64,000 bases of DNA from an uncultured Muribaculaceae bacterium (GCA_947176745.1 CAMWRV010000003.1:19715-83714), one strand, 5' to 3'; numbered from the stretch's first letter, positions 8,541 through 18,161 are shown. Notes: generated from the letters alone by a model not told the origin. Translations and numbers: made by a program.

Positions 8541-10223
8541 ATGAAACATTTTTACGCACTTCTCGCGAGTGCCGTTATTCTCCCTTCTGCGGCAATGTCT
8601 GCGGAACAACATTCCGGGACTCTTCCGGTTCTTTATGTTAACACAGAGAACAACGAGGAGATCACAACAAAAGAGTATTATCTTCAGGCCACCTACTACC
8701 TCGACAATAACGGTCTTCCTGATATCGAATCAATCGGAGATGCCGACAACCCCGTATCGGTAGAGATAAAGGCTCGCGGAAACTATACGTGGACCGGTTT
8801 TGACAAAAAACCTTATAAACTGAAGTTTTCAAAAAAGACCGAGTTCATGGGCATGGATAAAAACAAGCATTTCGCATTGCTGGCACATGCCGACGATGAA
8901 CAGGGGTTCATGCGCAACATCGCCGGCTTCGAACTGAGCCGCCGCCTCGGACTTCCATGGACACCCGCCGAACGGCCTGTGGAGTTCTATCTTAACGGAG
9001 ACTACAAGGGTCTTTATTTCGTAACACAAACCATCAGAATAGATTCCACACGGGTTGACATAACCGAGCAGGAAGATGAAGCAGTGACTGATGTTGACGG
9101 CGGCTGGCTCGTAGAGATCGACAACTATGACACAGATCCGCATATCACTGTCATCGAGCACAACGGCTATCCGATATACTTCACATATTCAAGTCCGGAA
9201 ATTCTCAGCCCCGAGCAGGAGGCATATCTCACAGAACAGATGAACGGCATAAACGATGCAGTCTACGCCGAAGATAAAAACACATCCGGCTGGCTCGATT
9301 ACATCGACCTCGAATCTGCCGCACGCTTCTACATAGTGCAGGAGATACTTGACGACTGCGAATCGTATCATGGCTCATGCTACTTATACAAAGACCGCGG
9401 AGAAAGCACAAAATGGCATTTCGGCCCGGTATGGGACTTCGGCAACGCCTTCCGTCGCGGCAGTAAGGATAAATTCGTATGGCAGGATCCTGAATTCAAC
9501 CAGACATGGATAGGTGAAATATATAAGTTCCCCGCATTCCAGGCCAAAGTCAGGGAAGTCTGGGCTGAATTCTGCAAAACCGGTTACGACGGTCTGGAAC
9601 AGTATCTGACAGACTATGCCTCTAAAATCTCCGTAGCCGCCGGTTTCAACTATGAGCGCTGGAACCAGTATGGCAATGATGATGTGAAAGCCAGGACACA
9701 AGAAATGATTCAGATGATCAGGAACAGTGTGGACTGGCTCGGAGACCAGTGGGGCGCCAAACCGGAGATATCGACAGAACCCGGTGTCGACATATATATC
9801 CGCGGAGATTTCAACAACTGGAACACTACCCACAGGCTAACTTGTCTCGGAAACGGCATATACGAATACGATCTGCAGGATGCCGACTTTTCAGGAGCAT
9901 TCAAGATTGCATCGTCAGACTGGAACACAATAGACTACGGAGCAGCTGAAGATGGTATGACTCCTCAGGCTGAGCAAGAATTCAAACTGGAGAAAAGCGG
10001 TAAGAATATCAACTTCCCTCAGGTGCTGACTCACAGGCTGGTTGTAGACCTTAAAAACGAGACATTGATGTTTACAGATCATTCAGGTGTTGATGCCGTG
10101 GAAACCGATAGTGCCGACCGGACAGAAATATACACCGTTACAGGACAAAGGGTATCGGAAATGGGAGACAACGGAATATATATCGTGAAAACGGGAACCA
10201 AAACAGTGAAAATAATAAAATAA
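8541..10223 (+). CDS. secreted CotH-kinase-family protein with starch-binding-like domain and C-terminal sorting-like tail
   Basis: This 560-residue protein starts with a signal peptide (MKHFYALLASAVILPSAAMS). Residues about 60-390 are a CotH-type domain: VEIKARGNYTW, KKPYKLKFSKK, GWLVEIDNYD, and WHFGPVWDFGNAF with the DFGNAF metal-loop motif. CotH proteins are atypical protein kinases known from Bacillus spore coats; substrates in Bacteroidales are unknown. Residues about 415-500 (YIRGDFNNW ...) resemble the small beta-sandwich starch- or glycogen-binding domains seen in Sus-type proteins. The last 40 residues (YTVTGQRVSEMGDNGIYIVK) resemble the tails used for type IX export and anchoring. 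Palindromic repeats lie on both sides. Confidence 0.85.
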   Translation: MKHFYALLASAVILPSAAMSAEQHSGTLPVLYVNTENNEEITTKEYYLQATYYLDNNGLPDIESIGDADNPVSVEIKARGNYTWTGFDKKPYKLKFSKKTEFMGMDKNKHFALLAHADDEQGFMRNIAGFELSRRLGLPWTPAERPVEFYLNGDYKGLYFVTQTIRIDSTRVDITEQEDEAVTDVDGGWLVEIDNYDTDPHITVIEHNGYPIYFTYSSPEILSPEQEAYLTEQMNGINDAVYAEDKNTSGWLDYIDLESAARFYIVQEILDDCESYHGSCYLYKDRGESTKWHFGPVWDFGNAFRRGSKDKFVWQDPEFNQTWIGEIYKFPAFQAKVREVWAEFCKTGYDGLEQYLTDYASKISVAAGFNYERWNQYGNDDVKARTQEMIQMIRNSVDWLGDQWGAKPEISTEPGVDIYIRGDFNNWNTTHRLTCLGNGIYEYDLQDADFSGAFKIASSDWNTIDYGAAEDGMTPQAEQEFKLEKSGKNINFPQVLTHRLVVDLKNETLMFTDHSGVDAVETDSADRTEIYTVTGQRVSEMGDNGIYIVKTGTKTVKIIK

Positions 10224-10267
10224 GTATCTCTCGCCAATCAATACATTAACTATTTAACGAGACATAC
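10224..10267 (+). repeat. second copy of the palindromic repeat, directly after the CotH stop
   Basis: Bases 10230-10267 match 8430-8467 at about 32 of 38 positions; the shared core is CAATCAA-ACATTAACTATTT. TCTCG (10229-10233) can pair with CGAGA (10258-10262). It starts immediately after the stop codon. Confidence 0.6.
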
Positions 10268-10412
10268 CAACAGTCGGAAATAAACCAATGTAGCCGCATA
10301 GCTCTCAGGCCATGCGGCTACATTGTCATTATGACACTCCTGCCGGAATTACGTCGATTCTTATTGGTCCATTATTGGTAGCAGGCGGTTTTTATTTGTG
10401 GGAGATTTTTGC

Positions 10413-10420
10413 TAATTTTG
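10413..10420 (+). promoter_or_regulatory. -7 box of the S1/P1 nuclease gene
   Basis: TAATTTTG matches TAnnTTTG, 25 bases before the ATG at 10446. The nearest TTTG (10395-10398) gives too short a spacer, so only the -7 box is supported. Confidence 0.5.
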
Positions 10421-10445
10421 TTTTCTATTCGAAAAATTGAAGATT

Positions 10446-11231
10446 ATGATTTGGAACCACCGGATTTTAATTGCCGCGCTTTCACTGACTTTCCCTATTG
10501 CGGCGTTGCCGTGGGGACAGAAGGGTCATGACACTGTGGCATATATAGCGGAGTGCCGCATGACTCCTGAAGCCAAAGCTGCAGCGGAAGATTTGCTTGA
10601 CGGCAGATCGATCGTGTACTATGCCAACTGGCTCGACAATGCGTCGCATACTCCGGAATATGCCTACAGCAAGACCTGGCATTACAAGAATATTGACGCA
10701 GATGAAAATTTCTCCAATGCAAAAATCAACGAGAAAGGCGATATTGTCATAGCTCTTGACTCCTGTATATCTCAGCTTGCAGATACAACCCGATCGAAAG
10801 AAGAGCGGGCTCTTGCTTTGAAAATGATTGTACATCTTCTCGGAGATCTTCACCAGCCGCTTCACCTCGGTCACGCAAGTGATCTCGGCGGAAACCGTCA
10901 TGAAGTAAGATTCTTCAAGAAACCGACGAATCTTCACACCGTATGGGACAGCAACCTTGTCGAGGCCGGTCACAAATGGAGTTATACCGAATGGAAGGAG
11001 CAGATAGACAGGACTACTCCCGGACAGGAGAATGAGATACTGCGGCTCACAACCCCGGCGCAATGGGCGGAAGAGACATATGGAATCGCACAGGAAGTAT
11101 ATCGGAACACCCCCATCGATATGAACATCGAATACACGTATATAGCAGACTGGACACCTGTTGTCGAACAGCAACTGCTCCGAGGCGGGCTACGCCTTGC
11201 AAAAGTGCTCAATGATGTCCTATCAAAATAA
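10446..11231 (+). CDS. secreted S1/P1-type nuclease
   Basis: This 261-residue exported nuclease has a signal peptide ending before the tryptophan in LPWGQKGH. In this family the mature N-terminal Trp and His residues bind a trinuclear zinc cluster. Further ligand motifs are visible: NWLDNASHTPEY, KTWHYKNID, and HLLGDLHQPLHLGHASDLGGN with the clustered histidines and aspartate. Known members cleave single-stranded DNA and RNA and remove 3'-phosphates from nucleotides; here it would serve nucleic-acid scavenging in the periplasm or outside. An in-frame TTG at 10437 precedes the ATG, but the ATG gives the cleaner signal peptide. Confidence 0.93.
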   Translation: MIWNHRILIAALSLTFPIAALPWGQKGHDTVAYIAECRMTPEAKAAAEDLLDGRSIVYYANWLDNASHTPEYAYSKTWHYKNIDADENFSNAKINEKGDIVIALDSCISQLADTTRSKEERALALKMIVHLLGDLHQPLHLGHASDLGGNRHEVRFFKKPTNLHTVWDSNLVEAGHKWSYTEWKEQIDRTTPGQENEILRLTTPAQWAEETYGIAQEVYRNTPIDMNIEYTYIADWTPVVEQQLLRGGLRLAKVLNDVLSK

Positions 11232-11243
11232 AGAACTAAAGGC

Positions 11244-11723
11244 ATGAATAAATATGAGGAGCTGAATCTGCCGCCCGCACCACTGCGTATCCGCGATGAA
11301 AACGGAACCCGAAAAGTATTTGACCCGCTGCGCGACAAGTGGGTTGTGCTTACACCGGAAGAGTGGGTCAGACAGCATTTCACACACTGGCTGATCAATG
11401 AATACCACTATCCTCCGAGCCTCATGGCCAACGAAACTGGCATAGAGGTCAACGGCACCAGGAAGCGTTGCGACACGGTGGCATTCAGAAGAGAGGGCTC
11501 TCCCCTTCTGATTGTAGAATACAAGGCACCAGACATACGTATCACCCAGACCGTGTTTGACCAGATCGTACGCTACAACATGTGCCTGCATGCAGAATAT
11601 CTCATCGTATCGAACGGCATGGAGCATTTCTGCTGCAAGATTGACTATGACGGCAACACATACCACTTCATACCGGTAATACCGGATTATCAGGATTTAT
11701 ATCTCTCCAGATCGGAAAATTAA
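11244..11723 (+). CDS. HsdR-N-terminal-domain protein, predicted PD-(D/E)xK nuclease-fold protein
   Basis: This 159-residue protein resembles only the N-terminal nuclease domain of type I restriction subunits (HSDR_N_2 family). The catalytic pattern is present as RCDTVAF followed by LLIVEYKAP, that is D ... E-x-K. No helicase or HsdM/HsdS partner is encoded nearby, so it is not a complete restriction system. It lies 12 bp after the S1/P1 nuclease gene and only 2 bp before the UvrD helicase gene, which suggests cotranslation with the helicase. Its role in Bacteroidales is unknown; a repair-linked nuclease is inference. Confidence 0.85.
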   Translation: MNKYEELNLPPAPLRIRDENGTRKVFDPLRDKWVVLTPEEWVRQHFTHWLINEYHYPPSLMANETGIEVNGTRKRCDTVAFRREGSPLLIVEYKAPDIRITQTVFDQIVRYNMCLHAEYLIVSNGMEHFCCKIDYDGNTYHFIPVIPDYQDLYLSRSEN

Positions 11724-11725
11724 GT

Positions 11726-14032
11726 ATGTCATCAGAAATCACACCGAATTACAATTACCTTGACGAGCTTAATCCTCAGCAGCGAGCCGCAGTGGAATAC
11801 TGCGACGGTCCCTCTCTGGTCATAGCAGGAGCTGGATCGGGCAAGACGAGAGTGTTGACTTACAAGATTCTTCACCTGCTTCGTTCCGGCATCGAGCCTC
11901 ACCGTATCCTCGCACTGACCTTCACCAACAAAGCCGCGCGAGAGATGAAAAGCCGCATTGCCCGTGTCGCAGGCGAGAAAGCCGGAGCCAGACTGTGGAT
12001 GGGAACTTTCCACTCCGTGTTTCTCCGCATTTTGCGAAGACATGCGGAGGAGATCGGCTTCAAAAACGGATTCACGATCTACGACGCGACCGATTCGCGT
12101 AATCTGGTCAAGCAGATCATCAAGGAACTCGGCCTTGACGAGAAGCAGTATAAACCCGCGTCAGTAGCATCGCAGATATCCAATGCCAAAAACGCGATGA
12201 TGACTCCCGGCCAATATCATAACGAATATTACGATGACGACAGGAAATCGAAAAGGCCTATGGTTTCACGGATTTTCGATATCTATGTCAGACGTTGCCG
12301 GGCGGCCAATGCGATGGACTTCGACGACATACTGTTCTTCATGAACACCATGCTGCGTGACAATCCCGACATACTCCGGCATTATCAGGAGTTTTTCCGA
12401 TACATTCTCGTGGATGAATATCAGGACACCAACTTCGCGCAGCATCTTGTCGTGTCGCAGCTTGCAAAACCCGACAACATGCTTTGTGTAGTCGGAGACG
12501 ACGCCCAGAGCATTTACTCATTCCGTGGCGCGAACATCGCCAACATCATAAACCTTGAGAAAGCATATCCCGGACTTAGAACATTCAAACTTGAAAGAAA
12601 CTACCGGTCAACCAAAAACATCGTCAATGCAGCCGGAAGCCTGATAAAGAAGAATACCCATCAGCTTCCCAAGCAGGTTTATTCAGAAAACGAGACCGGC
12701 TCTCCCATAGAGATCATACGCACATACAGCGATATCGAGGAGGCATATATTGTAGCCACAGGCATCAATGCCACCAAGATGTCGGAACATGATTCATATG
12801 ACGACTATGCCGTCCTTTACCGGACCAATGCCCAGAGCCGCGTCATAGAGGAGGCGCTCCGGAAACGGAATATCAGTTACAGGATTGTGGGCGGAACCGC
12901 TTTCTATCAGAGAAAGGAAGTGAAAGACATGATCGCATATTTCAGACTCGCAGTCAACCCGGATGACGACGAGGCCCTGCGACGTGTCATCAATTTCCCT
13001 GCACGCGGAATCGGCGACACCACCGTGAAAAAGATACAGACAGCCGCGTCTGCCGCGGATGTAAGCCTGTGGAGTGTGCTCGACAATCCCGATACATATG
13101 CACTTGATGTCAACGCCGGAACACGCAAGAAACTAAATGCTTTTGTCGACATGATCCATGAGTTCATAGCCGACAACGGCCGATCAAACGCGTTCGAGCT
13201 CGGACAGCTTATCTACAACCGCACCGGAATTCTGCTGCTATACGCACACGACAACACTCCCGAAAGCATATCGCGCCAGGAGAACCTGTCGGAAATGCTC
13301 TCCGGTCTCAAAGACTTTTCCGAGACAGCTCTTGAAACAGGCGAAGGCAATGCAAAAATGGCCGACTTTCTGTCGGAAGTATCACTCGCCACCGATGCGG
13401 ATGAAAAAGACAAGACTGATGAACCTAAAGTGACGCTGATGACCGTGCATGCCGCAAAAGGACTTGAATTCAAGCATGTATACATTGTCGGGGCAGAAGA
13501 GGAACTGTTCCCGTCGTCAATGGCAATGAATACGATAGCAGAGATCGAAGAGGAACGCCGCCTGATGTACGTGGCCATCACGCGTGCCGAAAAAAGCTGC
13601 ATCATCACATATGCAAAATCCCGTTTCCGCAACGGCCAGACAAAAATGACATCTCCCTCAAGATTTCTGGCAGAGATAGATCCACGTTTTGTCAATTCAG
13701 GAGATTCTTCAGACTCCCGTCAGACCGAAAGACCCTCATTTGTCAATCCGGCTGCCAACTATCGTGAAAATACATATGGGAGTTTCAGCGTGTATAAGCC
13801 TGCGACGTCGGCAAAACTAAAATCAGTCAGATCAGTTGCAGCATCTGATGACAGACCTCAGCACTCCCCCGACAGCCTCACTGCCGGAATGCGGATCGAA
13901 CATGCTAAATTCGGCAAGGGCACCATTGTAAAAACAGGCAATATCAGCGGCGAACCAAGCATAACGGTTGATTTCGGTCCGACCGGAACAAAAAACCTTC
14001 TGCTCCGCTACGCAAAATTCAATATCATATGA
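11726..14032 (+). CDS. uvrD: ATP-dependent 3'-5' DNA helicase, UvrD/PcrA type
   Basis: This 768-residue superfamily 1 helicase has all motifs: Walker A AGAGSGKTRVLTYKI, TFTNKAAREMKSR, the DEYQDTN Walker B, GDDAQSIYSFRGA, LERNYRST, TVHAAKGLEFKHVYI and MYVAITRAE. The C-terminal end (GMRIEHAKFGKGTIVK) is the small Tudor-like domain seen in PcrA, which binds RNA polymerase in characterised members. It unwinds DNA in excision repair and clears replication or transcription blocks. It is spaced 2 bp from the HsdR-N-like gene and overlaps nspC by 4 bp (ATGA), so the three genes form a compact operon. Confidence 0.97.
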   Translation: MSSEITPNYNYLDELNPQQRAAVEYCDGPSLVIAGAGSGKTRVLTYKILHLLRSGIEPHRILALTFTNKAAREMKSRIARVAGEKAGARLWMGTFHSVFLRILRRHAEEIGFKNGFTIYDATDSRNLVKQIIKELGLDEKQYKPASVASQISNAKNAMMTPGQYHNEYYDDDRKSKRPMVSRIFDIYVRRCRAANAMDFDDILFFMNTMLRDNPDILRHYQEFFRYILVDEYQDTNFAQHLVVSQLAKPDNMLCVVGDDAQSIYSFRGANIANIINLEKAYPGLRTFKLERNYRSTKNIVNAAGSLIKKNTHQLPKQVYSENETGSPIEIIRTYSDIEEAYIVATGINATKMSEHDSYDDYAVLYRTNAQSRVIEEALRKRNISYRIVGGTAFYQRKEVKDMIAYFRLAVNPDDDEALRRVINFPARGIGDTTVKKIQTAASAADVSLWSVLDNPDTYALDVNAGTRKKLNAFVDMIHEFIADNGRSNAFELGQLIYNRTGILLLYAHDNTPESISRQENLSEMLSGLKDFSETALETGEGNAKMADFLSEVSLATDADEKDKTDEPKVTLMTVHAAKGLEFKHVYIVGAEEELFPSSMAMNTIAEIEEERRLMYVAITRAEKSCIITYAKSRFRNGQTKMTSPSRFLAEIDPRFVNSGDSSDSRQTERPSFVNPAANYRENTYGSFSVYKPATSAKLKSVRSVAASDDRPQHSPDSLTAGMRIEHAKFGKGTIVKTGNISGEPSITVDFGPTGTKNLLLRYAKFNII

Positions 14033-15192
14033 CAATACAGACACCATATTATATAGTTTACGAAGAGCGACTCCGCGCAAATCTTGAGAAACTGCAGAAA
14101 GTGAGCCGGGATGCCAATCTTAAGATAATAATGGCATTCAAGGCCAATGCCCTGTGGAAGACATTCCCGATCATTAAGGAATATTTCACGGCCTCTACAG
14201 CAAGCTCGCTTAACGAGATGCGACTATCGCTTGAGTATCTCGGCAATGACGTGCATGCATACTGCCCGGTGTATACTGAAGCATCCTTCCCCGATTTTCT
14301 CGACGGATGCACTCATATCACATTCAATTCGCTCGCCCAGTTCCACAAATTCCATCCCCTTATGCAGGCACACAAGCGAAAAGTTTCTGCCGGCCTGAGG
14401 GTCAATCCCCACTGCAGTGTCATCGATACAGACATCTACAATCCCTGCAAACCGGGATCGCGTTTCGGAGAGAATCCCGAAAACCTGCGGAACGGACTGC
14501 CGGAAGGGATCGAGGGGCTACATTTCCACGCGCTCTGCGAATCGTCGAGCTATGATCTTGAGGCTGTACTCGACGCTTTTATCGCACAATACGGGCATCT
14601 TCTGCCGCATGTGAAATGGCTCAACATGGGCGGAGGCCACCTGATAACGCGCAAAGACTATGATACCGATCATCTGGTCAGACTGATTAACACTCTTCAC
14701 GAACGGTATCCACATCTCGAACTGATCATAGAGCCTGGGAGCGCGTTTACATGGCAGACAGGAGATCTGGTTACAGAGGTTCTCGATGTAGTTGAGGATT
14801 CAGGAATACGCACCGCGGTAATCGATGCATCTTTCGCATGTCACATGCCCGATTGTCTTGAAATGCCCTATAAGCCTGCCATAGCGGAAGCAATGGCCGA
14901 CAGCAGTGAAACTGATGAAAACGTAGATTCCGCGAACGGTAGTGAGGGCATATCCTATCGTCTGGGAGGAAATTCATGTCTGAGCGGAGATTATGTAGGC
15001 GACTGGCGATTCAAAGTTCCGCTTAAAGCAGGCGACCGTCTGACCCTGCTCGACATGAACCACTATACCACCGTCAAGACCAATATGTTCAACGGCATCC
15101 AGCACCCGTCGATATGGCTTAAACCTGTAGATGGAGACCCGGTTCTGCTGCGGGAATATACGTATGAAGACTATAAGACCAGAATGGACTGA
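14029..15192 (+). CDS. nspC: carboxynorspermidine decarboxylase
   Basis: This 387-residue, fold type III PLP decarboxylase (alanine racemase-like barrel) is the last step of the carboxyspermidine/carboxynorspermidine route, which makes spermidine in gut Bacteroidales. Typical segments are IMAFKANALWKTFPII with the PLP lysine, NPCKPGSRFG, HFHALCES, LNMGGGH, EPGSAFTWQTG, the SCLSGDYVGDW cysteine-aspartate motif, and the C-terminal MNHYTTVKTNMFNGI. The partner carboxynorspermidine dehydrogenase is not in the window. The start overlaps the helicase stop by 4 bp. Confidence 0.96.
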   Translation: MTIQTPYYIVYEERLRANLEKLQKVSRDANLKIIMAFKANALWKTFPIIKEYFTASTASSLNEMRLSLEYLGNDVHAYCPVYTEASFPDFLDGCTHITFNSLAQFHKFHPLMQAHKRKVSAGLRVNPHCSVIDTDIYNPCKPGSRFGENPENLRNGLPEGIEGLHFHALCESSSYDLEAVLDAFIAQYGHLLPHVKWLNMGGGHLITRKDYDTDHLVRLINTLHERYPHLELIIEPGSAFTWQTGDLVTEVLDVVEDSGIRTAVIDASFACHMPDCLEMPYKPAIAEAMADSSETDENVDSANGSEGISYRLGGNSCLSGDYVGDWRFKVPLKAGDRLTLLDMNHYTTVKTNMFNGIQHPSIWLKPVDGDPVLLREYTYEDYKTRMD

Positions 15193-15253
15193 CATTCTGA
15201 CTTTTTCAAATGCAGCGTCGGTTCTTTATAGACATTATATTCAATTTAAATAA

Positions 15254-15299
15254 ATTTTCGGACAGCTTAAATACTAAAAGTTGTCCGAAAATATTTTTT
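15254..15299 (+). terminator. terminator after nspC
   Basis: ATTTTCGGACA (15254-15264) pairs with TGTCCGAAAAT (15282-15292), followed by TTTTTT (15294-15299). Confidence 0.8.
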
Positions 15300-15390
15300 A
15301 CAATCTATTTATCAGCATTTTATAAAATTTAACAACTCCAAAAGTTTTCCATTTTATAAATTCCGATCATTCTCCTCTTGAAATATTTTT

Positions 15391-15420
15391 TTGCGGATTC
15401 GAATTTATATTGTAATTTTG
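15391..15420 (+). promoter_or_regulatory. promoter of nrdD-nrdG
   Basis: TTG (15391-15393, within a T run) and TAATTTTG (15413-15420) are separated by 19 bases. The start codon is 45 bases downstream of the -7 box. The surrounding 270 bp is AT-rich and otherwise holds only the nspC terminator. Confidence 0.7.
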
Positions 15421-15465
15421 TGGCGGCTTTCAAGGCCATAATTCGAACCAAAATTCCAGAAACAG

Positions 15466-17670
15466 ATGATACAGACAGTTGTTAAGCGCGACGGCCGTGT
15501 GGTCGGATATAATGAGGAAAAAATCAAAGCCGCCATCCGCAAGGCCATGCTCACCACAGAAATGGGCGAGGATGAGGCTCTCATACAGAAAATAACCGAC
15601 AGGGTAGGAATGTCGGGCAAAGAGCGCATGACTGTCGAAGAAATTCAGGACAAGGTCGAGATCGAACTCATGAAATCCGCCCGCAAGGATGTGGCCAAAA
15701 GATACATCGCATACCGCGACCAGCGCAGCATTGCCCGCAGGGCAAAGACCCGCGACATGTTTCTTGAGATCATAGAGGCGAAAAACAACGACATCACACG
15801 TGAGAACGCCAACATGAACACTGATTCGCCGGCAGGAATGATGATGAAGTTCGCCAGCGAGACCACGAAGCCGTTTGTCGATGACTACCTGCTGTCTGCA
15901 ACGGTAAAACAAGCCGTCAAGAACAACTATATACACATACACGACAAAGACTACTACCCTACCAAGAGTCTTACATGCGTGCAGCATCCGCTCGACCGCA
16001 TTCTGGAGCGCGGCTTTGTAGCGGGTCACGGCGAATCACGCCCTGCCAAAAGAATCGAGACAGCAAGTGTCATCGCCTGCATATCGTTGGAGACTGCCCA
16101 GAACGAGATGCACGGAGGTCAGGCCATACCGGCGTTCGACTTCTATCTCGCGCCGTTCGTGCGCCGTTCGTTCATTGAAGAGGTAAAGACTCTCGAACAG
16201 CTTACAGGTGAAAACCTTGAATCACTTTATGAAGCCGACATCGAAGACTTCATAAAGAAAGATCTTGACGGACTTACAGGCACCGCGCGATATATCCAGC
16301 ACGCAGTCAACAAGACCGTGGATCGTGTGCACCAGTCGATGGAAGCATTCATACACAATATGAACACCATACACTCGCGCGGAGGCAATCAGGTAGTGTT
16401 CTCGTCGATCAACTACGGCACCGACACATCGGCAGAAGGCCGCTGCGTGATACGCGAATTGCTTAAATCCACATATGAAGGAGTCGGGAACGGCGCAACT
16501 GCCATTTTCCCCATCCAGATCTGGAAAAAGAAAAGAGGCGTAAGCTATCTTCCCGAAGACAGGAACTATGACCTTTACAAGCTCGCATGCAAAGTGACCG
16601 CGAGAAGATTCTTCCCCAACTTCCTTAATCTTGACGCCACATTCAACAAGGCCGAGGAGTGGAATGAAAATGATCCGAAGCGCTATCTTCATGAGGTTGC
16701 CACGATGGGATGCCGCACCCGCGTGTTCGAGAACCGATATGGCGAGAAGACATCGGTTGGACGGGGAAATCTCTCTTTCACTACTATCAATATTGTACGT
16801 CTCGCCATTGAAGTGATGAACGTACAGGACAAGAACGAGAGAATAGAAAGATTTTTCGAAAAACTCGATGAGATTCTTGACATCACAGCCATGCAGCTCA
16901 ACGAACGCTTCAATTTCCAGAAGACAGCGCTCGCCAAGCAGTTCCCGCTTGTGATGAGCGTGCTGTGGAACCACACAGAAGACCTTGGACCGAACGACAC
17001 GATCGAGTCCGTGATCAATCAGGGAACGCTGGGTATCGGATTCATCGGTCTTGCCGAGTGTCTGATCGCTCTCGTCGGCAAGCATCACGGCGAAAGCGAG
17101 GAGGCGCAGGCTCTCGGTCTTAAGATTGTCGGCCATATGCGCAGCCGCGTCAATGAGTTCTGCGAGAAATATGAGCACAACTTCTCGGTTCTTGCCACTC
17201 CTGCCGAAGGACTTTCAGGCAAATTCACAAAGAAAGACCGCAAGTCGTTCGGGATCATTGCGGGAGTCACTGACAAAGAATACTACACCAACTCCAACCA
17301 CGTGCCGGTCTACTATCACTGTTCTCCTCGTCACAAGGCAAAAGTAGAGGCCCCCTATCATCCTCTTACCACAGGAGGCCACATATTCTATGTTGAAATC
17401 GACGGAGACGCCACCCATAACGAGGAATCGATCATGCAGATTGTCGACATGATGGATCAGTACAACCTCGGTTACGGTTCGGTGAATCACAACCGCAACC
17501 ATTGTCCCAACTGCGGATACGAGAACGCGGCAAAGAATGAGGAGACATGTCCGAAATGCGGCACCGCATTCGAGACCATACAGCGCATAACAGGCTATCT
17601 TGTGGGTACGACCGACCGCTGGAACTCCGGCAAACTCGCCGAACTTCACGACCGCATCGTTCATAAATAA
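15466..17670 (+). CDS. nrdD: anaerobic (class III) ribonucleoside-triphosphate reductase
   Basis: This 734-residue glycyl-radical enzyme reduces ribonucleoside triphosphates to deoxynucleotides under strict anaerobiosis. The N-terminus (VVKRDGRVVGYNEEKIKAAI) is an ATP-cone allosteric domain. The C-terminus has a four-cysteine zinc site (CPNCGYENAAKNEETCPKC) and the radical-glycine motif RITGYL close to the end. nrdG, the activase, follows 19 bp downstream. No NrdR-type operator was identified in the upstream region. Confidence 0.98.
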   Translation: MIQTVVKRDGRVVGYNEEKIKAAIRKAMLTTEMGEDEALIQKITDRVGMSGKERMTVEEIQDKVEIELMKSARKDVAKRYIAYRDQRSIARRAKTRDMFLEIIEAKNNDITRENANMNTDSPAGMMMKFASETTKPFVDDYLLSATVKQAVKNNYIHIHDKDYYPTKSLTCVQHPLDRILERGFVAGHGESRPAKRIETASVIACISLETAQNEMHGGQAIPAFDFYLAPFVRRSFIEEVKTLEQLTGENLESLYEADIEDFIKKDLDGLTGTARYIQHAVNKTVDRVHQSMEAFIHNMNTIHSRGGNQVVFSSINYGTDTSAEGRCVIRELLKSTYEGVGNGATAIFPIQIWKKKRGVSYLPEDRNYDLYKLACKVTARRFFPNFLNLDATFNKAEEWNENDPKRYLHEVATMGCRTRVFENRYGEKTSVGRGNLSFTTINIVRLAIEVMNVQDKNERIERFFEKLDEILDITAMQLNERFNFQKTALAKQFPLVMSVLWNHTEDLGPNDTIESVINQGTLGIGFIGLAECLIALVGKHHGESEEAQALGLKIVGHMRSRVNEFCEKYEHNFSVLATPAEGLSGKFTKKDRKSFGIIAGVTDKEYYTNSNHVPVYYHCSPRHKAKVEAPYHPLTTGGHIFYVEIDGDATHNEESIMQIVDMMDQYNLGYGSVNHNRNHCPNCGYENAAKNEETCPKCGTAFETIQRITGYLVGTTDRWNSGKLAELHDRIVHK

Positions 17671-17689
17671 CTATCCTGCGAATCGTATT

Positions 17690-18133
17690 ATGACAGTACG
17701 CGTTCTTGATATTGTCAGAGGCACAACGGTGGATGGTCCGGGATTCCGGACCTCCATCTATCTTGCCGGATGCCGGCATCATTGTCCGGGATGTCACAAT
17801 CCTCAGTCATGGGACTTCGGAGGGGGCTCAGAGATGGAAATCGACGATCTGATGGAAATCGTGAAAGAAGAGGACTTTGATGTAACGCTGTCGGGAGGTG
17901 ATCCGATGTACAGACCCGACGCTGTCCGCGAGATATCGCGAAGGGTCCGGTCTCTCGGACATAGGGTATGGGTCTACACCGGCTTCACATGGGAACAGAT
18001 CAAATCTGATCCTCAACTTCTCGAGGCTCTTGAAGATGTGGAAGCCATAGTCGAGGGTCCCTTCATATCAGAACTCAGAGACACAGACCTCCGGTTCAGG
18101 GGATCATCCAACCAGCGCATCATTTATCTGTAG
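17690..18133 (+). CDS. nrdG: anaerobic ribonucleotide reductase activating protein (radical SAM)
   Basis: This 147-residue enzyme uses a 4Fe-4S cluster and S-adenosylmethionine to form the glycyl radical on NrdD. The cluster motif CRHHCPGC is C-x3-C-x2-C, preceded by the family signature DGPGFRTSIYLAGC and followed by LSGGDPMY. Earlier in-frame codons overlap nrdD, but homologues begin at MTVRVLDIV, so the start is 17690. It directly follows nrdD in the expected operon order. Confidence 0.96.
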   Translation: MTVRVLDIVRGTTVDGPGFRTSIYLAGCRHHCPGCHNPQSWDFGGGSEMEIDDLMEIVKEEDFDVTLSGGDPMYRPDAVREISRRVRSLGHRVWVYTGFTWEQIKSDPQLLEALEDVEAIVEGPFISELRDTDLRFRGSSNQRIIYL

Positions 18134-18135
18134 AC

Positions 18136-18148
18136 GCACATGATGTGC
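18136..18148. promoter_or_regulatory. 13-bp palindrome, candidate operator of the metal-exporter operon
   Basis: GCACAT-G-ATGTGC is a perfect 6+1+6 palindrome about 14 bases upstream of the -7 box of the P-type ATPase gene, where a repressor could block polymerase. The operon encodes its own Fur-family regulator, which makes autoregulation plausible but unproven. Confidence 0.4.
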
Positions 18149-18161
18149 ACATGACAATCGC

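Noticed and set aside
11244..11723. Type I restriction system
   Set aside because: Only an HsdR N-terminal-like domain is present; no HsdM, HsdS or translocase motor is encoded nearby.
16222..17178. 318-codon open frame antisense to nrdD
   Set aside because: nrdD is certain here and the reverse frame has no recognisable domain.
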